Of a stretch of DNA of 7,951 nt, positions 5,892 through 7,951 are shown piece by piece. A program made the position numbers and the translations under genes. The DNA comes from Verrucomicrobiota bacterium. GTDB lineage: Bacteria; Verrucomicrobiota; Verrucomicrobiia; Chthoniobacterales; JAFAMB01. Position 1 is the first letter of the stretch, and the number at the start of each line of letters is the position of its first letter. The notes beneath the pieces were generated by a model. That model did not search any database. It saw only the letters and a list, made by a program, of their open reading frames with translations, and had not been told where the DNA came from. Location of the stretch: assembly GCA_019241095.1 (NCBI GenBank), contig JAFAXJ010000053.1, positions 1-7,951 on the forward strand, in the 5' to 3' direction.

Positions 5892-6003
5892 TTAGTACAG
5901 CAAGGTAAACGAGGCGTGCGATTTCAGTGTTTGAGATCGGCCCAATCAAGCCACGGACACCTGCTTCCACAATCTGCCCAGCACTTTTAACACCGCGCAT
6001 CCC

Positions 6004-6477
6004 TTGGAGGAGATTATCGAGAACCTCGCGGGCAATGCTCTTTGGAGCTGCAATTTCTGCATTCGCCGAAAAAGTTTCGAAGACCTAGGAGCGTTTGACG
6101 AAGATTTTAAAGAAGCCAGTGGAGAAGATATCGAGTTTGCCGCAAGGCTCAGAGCTGCTGGACTGAAGATACGGTTTTTACCAGACGCCATCGTCTATCA
6201 CCCAGCGCGACGGTTATCCTTAACTCAATGGGTTACTCGCGTTTTTCAATCCCGGTGGCACGTCCTTTACCGGATGAAAGTTTGCGGGTTGTGCCATGCC
6301 GGGTTGCGAGAAGTTGATTATCTTGCACGAGTCACTATCAGAACTCTTTTAAGACGTGATCCCTCACCACGTCCTAATCAACTTTTTCGGCTGGTACTGA
6401 ATTGGCTTCTGTTACCGATCTGGGTGCCCTATTTGATTTACTGGGAAAGTAGATTTCGTAAACAATGCCTCAAATAA
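6004..6477 (+). CDS. Family 2 glycosyltransferase, C-terminal half only (N-terminally truncated)
   Basis: The visible part is the second half of a GT2-type enzyme. From TTG 6004: NALWSCNFCIRRKSFEDLGAF (11-31), FDEDF, the GED motif (40-42) expected to supply the catalytic base, the segment AAGLKIRFLPDAIVYHPARR (51-70), and a hydrophobic C-terminal segment (127-146) likely to meet the membrane. Recognisable sequence (FHNLPSTFNTAHPLEE) continues upstream in frame to a TGA at 5932-5934. The nucleotide-sugar binding half, with the N-terminal strand and the DXD motif (roughly 100 or more residues), is missing, and I could not find it in another frame upstream. No ribosome binding site precedes the TTG. 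The product is probably inactive; the gene is a likely pseudogene. The next glycosyltransferase starts 13 bases before this stop, the remains of a coupled polysaccharide operon. Confidence 0.75.
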   Translation: MEEIIENLAGNALWSCNFCIRRKSFEDLGAFDEDFKEASGEDIEFAARLRAAGLKIRFLPDAIVYHPARRLSLTQWVTRVFQSRWHVLYRMKVCGLCHAGLREVDYLARVTIRTLLRRDPSPRPNQLFRLVLNWLLLPIWVPYLIYWESRFRKQCLK

Positions 6478-7325
6478 ATGACTGCACCGTCAGCGTCGCG
6501 CTAGTCACCCGAAACCGGCCGGATTCGCTCGATCGTTGCTTATGGAGCCTCCGGCGGCAGAGCATGCAGCCATTTGAGGTGATCGTATCAGACGATTCGG
6601 ATTTCGACTGGGTTGCCCGCACTAAAGAAGTCGCATTGAATTATGGCGCAAGTTATCTCGTTGGCCCTAAAAAAGGGCTTTATGCGAATCGGAATTTCGC
6701 TGCCGTCCAGTGCAAGGGTTCTCATGTCCGCACGATGGATGATGATCATCTTTTCCCGCCGGATCATTGGGCTCAATGCCAAGCCGCTATCAGGGCTGCT
6801 CCAGAGGCGATCTGGACGACGGGCGAACATGGCTTTTTGCGGGATAAGCCTCTGGCAATAGCAGAAACCGCAAGTCAGCTTGGGCCAGCTGGGGTGGCTC
6901 AGGCTATCGGAAACCGAGATGATAATTGGGCGATTGCTGATGGCTCGACTATTTATCCTCGCACAATATTTGATCGTGGATTCCGTATGGTGGAGGAATT
7001 TGCATTTGGATCTGCATACCTGGAGTTTGGTGCGTTTCTATATCGTCGTGGCTGGAAATCCCGCTGTGTACCAGGAGCTTTCGTCGAACATCACATCTTG
7101 CAATTGAGTCGCCCAGACCCGAAAAGCCAGTTGTTCGCAAGCATTTGTTACAACCGTTATTTTCAGCCAGACTCTCTCAGTTTAATTAGGCACTTGCTGC
7201 CTCACGTAATGAGTTGGGGCGATCTGCCAAGTTTATATAAGCTGGCGCACCAGCGATGGACTTCGACTAATTATGGATCTTTCCATAAAACGGCTAGCTC
7301 AACGAATACTCGCGAAAACGCCTGA
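6465..7325 (+). CDS. Family 2 glycosyltransferase, 286 aa
   Basis: This is a GT-A fold glycosyltransferase expected to move a sugar from a nucleotide donor in polysaccharide or glycan assembly, on the cytoplasmic side. The order is as in the family: VSVALVTRNRPDSLDRCLWS (9-28), VIVSDDSD (39-46), GLYANRNFAA (71-80) and a metal-binding DDDH (92-95), then an insert, the acceptor-side segment with E187 (AYLEFGAFLYRRGWKSRCVP, 184-203) where ED is usual, and FVEHH (206-210). No signal peptide; there may be a weak hydrophobic helix near 240-250. Length is normal and the frame is intact, so this is the one apparently working gene of the right-hand cluster. The ATG overlaps the preceding glycosyltransferase by 13 bases, and its 3' end overlaps the methyltransferase frame by 53. 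Donor and acceptor are unknown. Confidence 0.88.
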   Translation: MPQINDCTVSVALVTRNRPDSLDRCLWSLRRQSMQPFEVIVSDDSDFDWVARTKEVALNYGASYLVGPKKGLYANRNFAAVQCKGSHVRTMDDDHLFPPDHWAQCQAAIRAAPEAIWTTGEHGFLRDKPLAIAETASQLGPAGVAQAIGNRDDNWAIADGSTIYPRTIFDRGFRMVEEFAFGSAYLEFGAFLYRRGWKSRCVPGAFVEHHILQLSRPDPKSQLFASICYNRYFQPDSLSLIRHLLPHVMSWGDLPSLYKLAHQRWTSTNYGSFHKTASSTNTRENA

Positions 7326-7721
7326 TACCTACCTCAGAAGCTTACAACTGATTCGGCGTGGCTCCTTTGAGAAACGCCTGTATTTATCGCTAATTCGCAA
7401 GGGAAACGTCGTGGTTGAAGCAGGTGCCCACACAGGGCATTTCACCAGGCTCTTCTCTGATTTGGTCGGCGCTACCGGTACTGTCCATGGTTTTGAACCG
7501 GTCCCGGAAACTTTCAGTCTTCTGACGCGAAATTTGCGACGCCGGCCCGCTTACAAAATTTAGAATTAGTTTGCGCCGCTCTTGGCGAGGTAGATGGGAA
7601 CGGTACGATGTTTATCCCTGGCACGGACTATGGTCAGGCGGCTTTACTCGGACATCGAAATGGCTCCTGGCCCGGAGCAGACATCGGAACAAGAGTGTCA
7701 GGAAAATTTACTCCGAAATGA
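7273..7721 (+). pseudogene. FkbM-type SAM-dependent methyltransferase, frameshifted and lacking its C-terminal half
   Basis: The first frame (7273-7563, 96 aa) has the FkbM start: VVVEAGAHTGHFTRLF (46-61) with the SAM-binding glycines, and the acidic FEPVPETF (74-81). It stops early at NLRRRPAYKI. Reading resumes in the -1 frame from about 7548 with RLQNLELVCAALGEVDG and GTMFIPGTDYGQAALL, which continues the family pattern, then ends at TGA 7719-7721. A single lost base in the C-rich stretch near 7545-7550 would explain the shift. The downstream acidic core expected in FkbM (a KIDVEG-like motif) is not found, so the gene is also truncated at the 3' side. FkbM enzymes O-methylate sugars or other small acceptors, which suits the glycosyltransferase next door. 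The shift could be a sequencing error; the missing C-terminal half cannot be explained that way as easily. Confidence 0.7.
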
Positions 7722-7921
7722 GAATGACTTACCGAGCAGCTTTGGACCTTTACCAAATCATGGAGACTCAGCACGGAACCCAAGCAGCGTTGATCCTTCT
7801 AGAAAAAATCACCCATCAGAAAAATTGACCTCAATACTTTCGGATTCTACTAGCTGACACGCTTGCTGAATTGGGTCAGTGGTCGGAAGCCTGGGAACTG
7901 ATAAGCTCGTTCATCCCCTGA
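7718..7921 (+). pseudogene. TPR-like segment interrupted by an in-frame TGA
   Basis: ATG at 7718 overlaps the methyltransferase stop by ATGA. The frame reads YRAALDLYQIMETQHGTQAA and LILLEKITHQKN to TGA at 7826-7828, then continues in the same frame as PQYFRILLADTLAELGQWSE and AWELISSF to TGA at 7919-7921. The helix-pair pattern with ALDLY, LLADTLAELGQW and EAWEL is that of tetratricopeptide repeats, often found at the start of larger proteins in polysaccharide loci. Without the internal stop it would be about 67 residues. Either a stop mutation broke the gene, or the short first part is a real 36-residue peptide; I favour decay. The 30 bases after it show nothing certain, and the window ends there. 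Confidence 0.45.
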
Positions 7922-7951
7922 CCAGCCCGAATGTTCTTTAGAGTGCGTATC

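Larger units (their letters stand above)
5282..5934. other. 653-bp stretch without a recognisable gene
   Basis: No protein family, RNA gene or insertion-sequence end was recognised on either strand. Plus-strand frames are short and repeatedly closed. What it does hold is a weak hairpin after the monooxygenase gene (AGAGC 5309-5313 / GCTCT 5318-5322, no T-run), the 8-bp palindrome GCTTAAGC (5292-5299) and three chained minus-strand frames (listed separately). The stretch ends where the truncated glycosyltransferase begins, so it may be the debris or the junction of a rearrangement. Confidence 0.6.

Noticed and set aside
5889..5970. Plus-strand frame with VMLVQQGKRGVRFQ, reminiscent of the RG motif in GT2 enzymes, as the missing glycosyltransferase half
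   Set aside because: It lies far too close to the C-terminal motifs, lacks a DXD motif, and the preceding codons in that frame show no GT2 pattern and include a stop.
5887..6081. Minus-strand open frame exactly opposite the glycosyltransferase codons
   Set aside because: It is in codon register with the plus-strand gene, where long antisense frames arise easily, and the plus strand has clear family motifs from about 5970 on.
7571..7717. Plus-strand frame starting at 7571 (Trp/Arg-rich) as the start of the last gene
   Set aside because: This part is a shadow of the shifted methyltransferase frame; gene-like sequence in this frame begins only at ATG 7718.
1..7951. CRISPR array, tRNA or rRNA genes, insertion-sequence ends, phage genes
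   Set aside because: I looked for spaced repeats, cloverleaf-like segments, terminal inverted repeats and transposase motifs and found none that stand up.

Overview
The window looks like chromosomal DNA from a free-living Gram-negative bacterium of intermediate GC. The cell-envelope evidence is a lipobox-bearing lipoprotein and polysaccharide-type glycosyltransferases. The mix of a GH75-like lipoprotein, a TMEM14-family membrane protein, a YwnA-type Rrf2 regulator and weak Shine-Dalgarno use makes me think of a soil Verrucomicrobiota or Acidobacteriota. That is an impression from gene content, not a placement. No RNA gene, CRISPR array or recognisable insertion sequence was seen.

Layout. At the left edge (26-328, minus) is a stand-alone DUF971 protein with its zinc ligands intact, divergent from the next genes. 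Then comes a two-gene unit: a classical short-chain dehydrogenase/reductase (552-1406) and, 3 bases later, a small TMEM14-type membrane protein (1410-1715). A lipoprotein with a GH75 chitosanase-like domain (1785-3209) follows; its tails near both ends carry short tandem repeats of 18-bp period. The next gap (3210-3435) is not featureless: it holds a 73-codon open minus-strand frame with protein-like composition, several short hairpins and a possible promoter for the next gene.

The centre (3436-5281) is a tight co-directional set: an Rrf2-family regulator, an HtrA-like S1C serine protease with no signal peptide, and an LsrG/YgiN-like monooxygenase. Gaps are 32 and 35 bases. Overlapping inverted repeats sit between the regulator and the protease. 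I read this as a small stress-response operon controlled by its own first gene.

The right third looks like a decaying polysaccharide locus. From 5282 to about 5934 there is no recognisable gene, only three short minus-strand frames linked by two ATGA overlaps. Then come the C-terminal half of a family 2 glycosyltransferase (to 6477), an apparently intact family 2 glycosyltransferase (6465-7325), an FkbM-type methyltransferase broken by a frameshift and lacking its C-terminal half (7273-7721), and a TPR-like segment interrupted by an in-frame TGA (7718-7921). Several breaks so close together suggest gene decay or rearrangement. Assembly or sequencing error is the alternative for the single-base changes.

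I see no confident new biological system. The best leads are the rrf2-htrA-monooxygenase module with its dyads and the unexplained minus-strand frames at 3211-3432 and 5387-5891.
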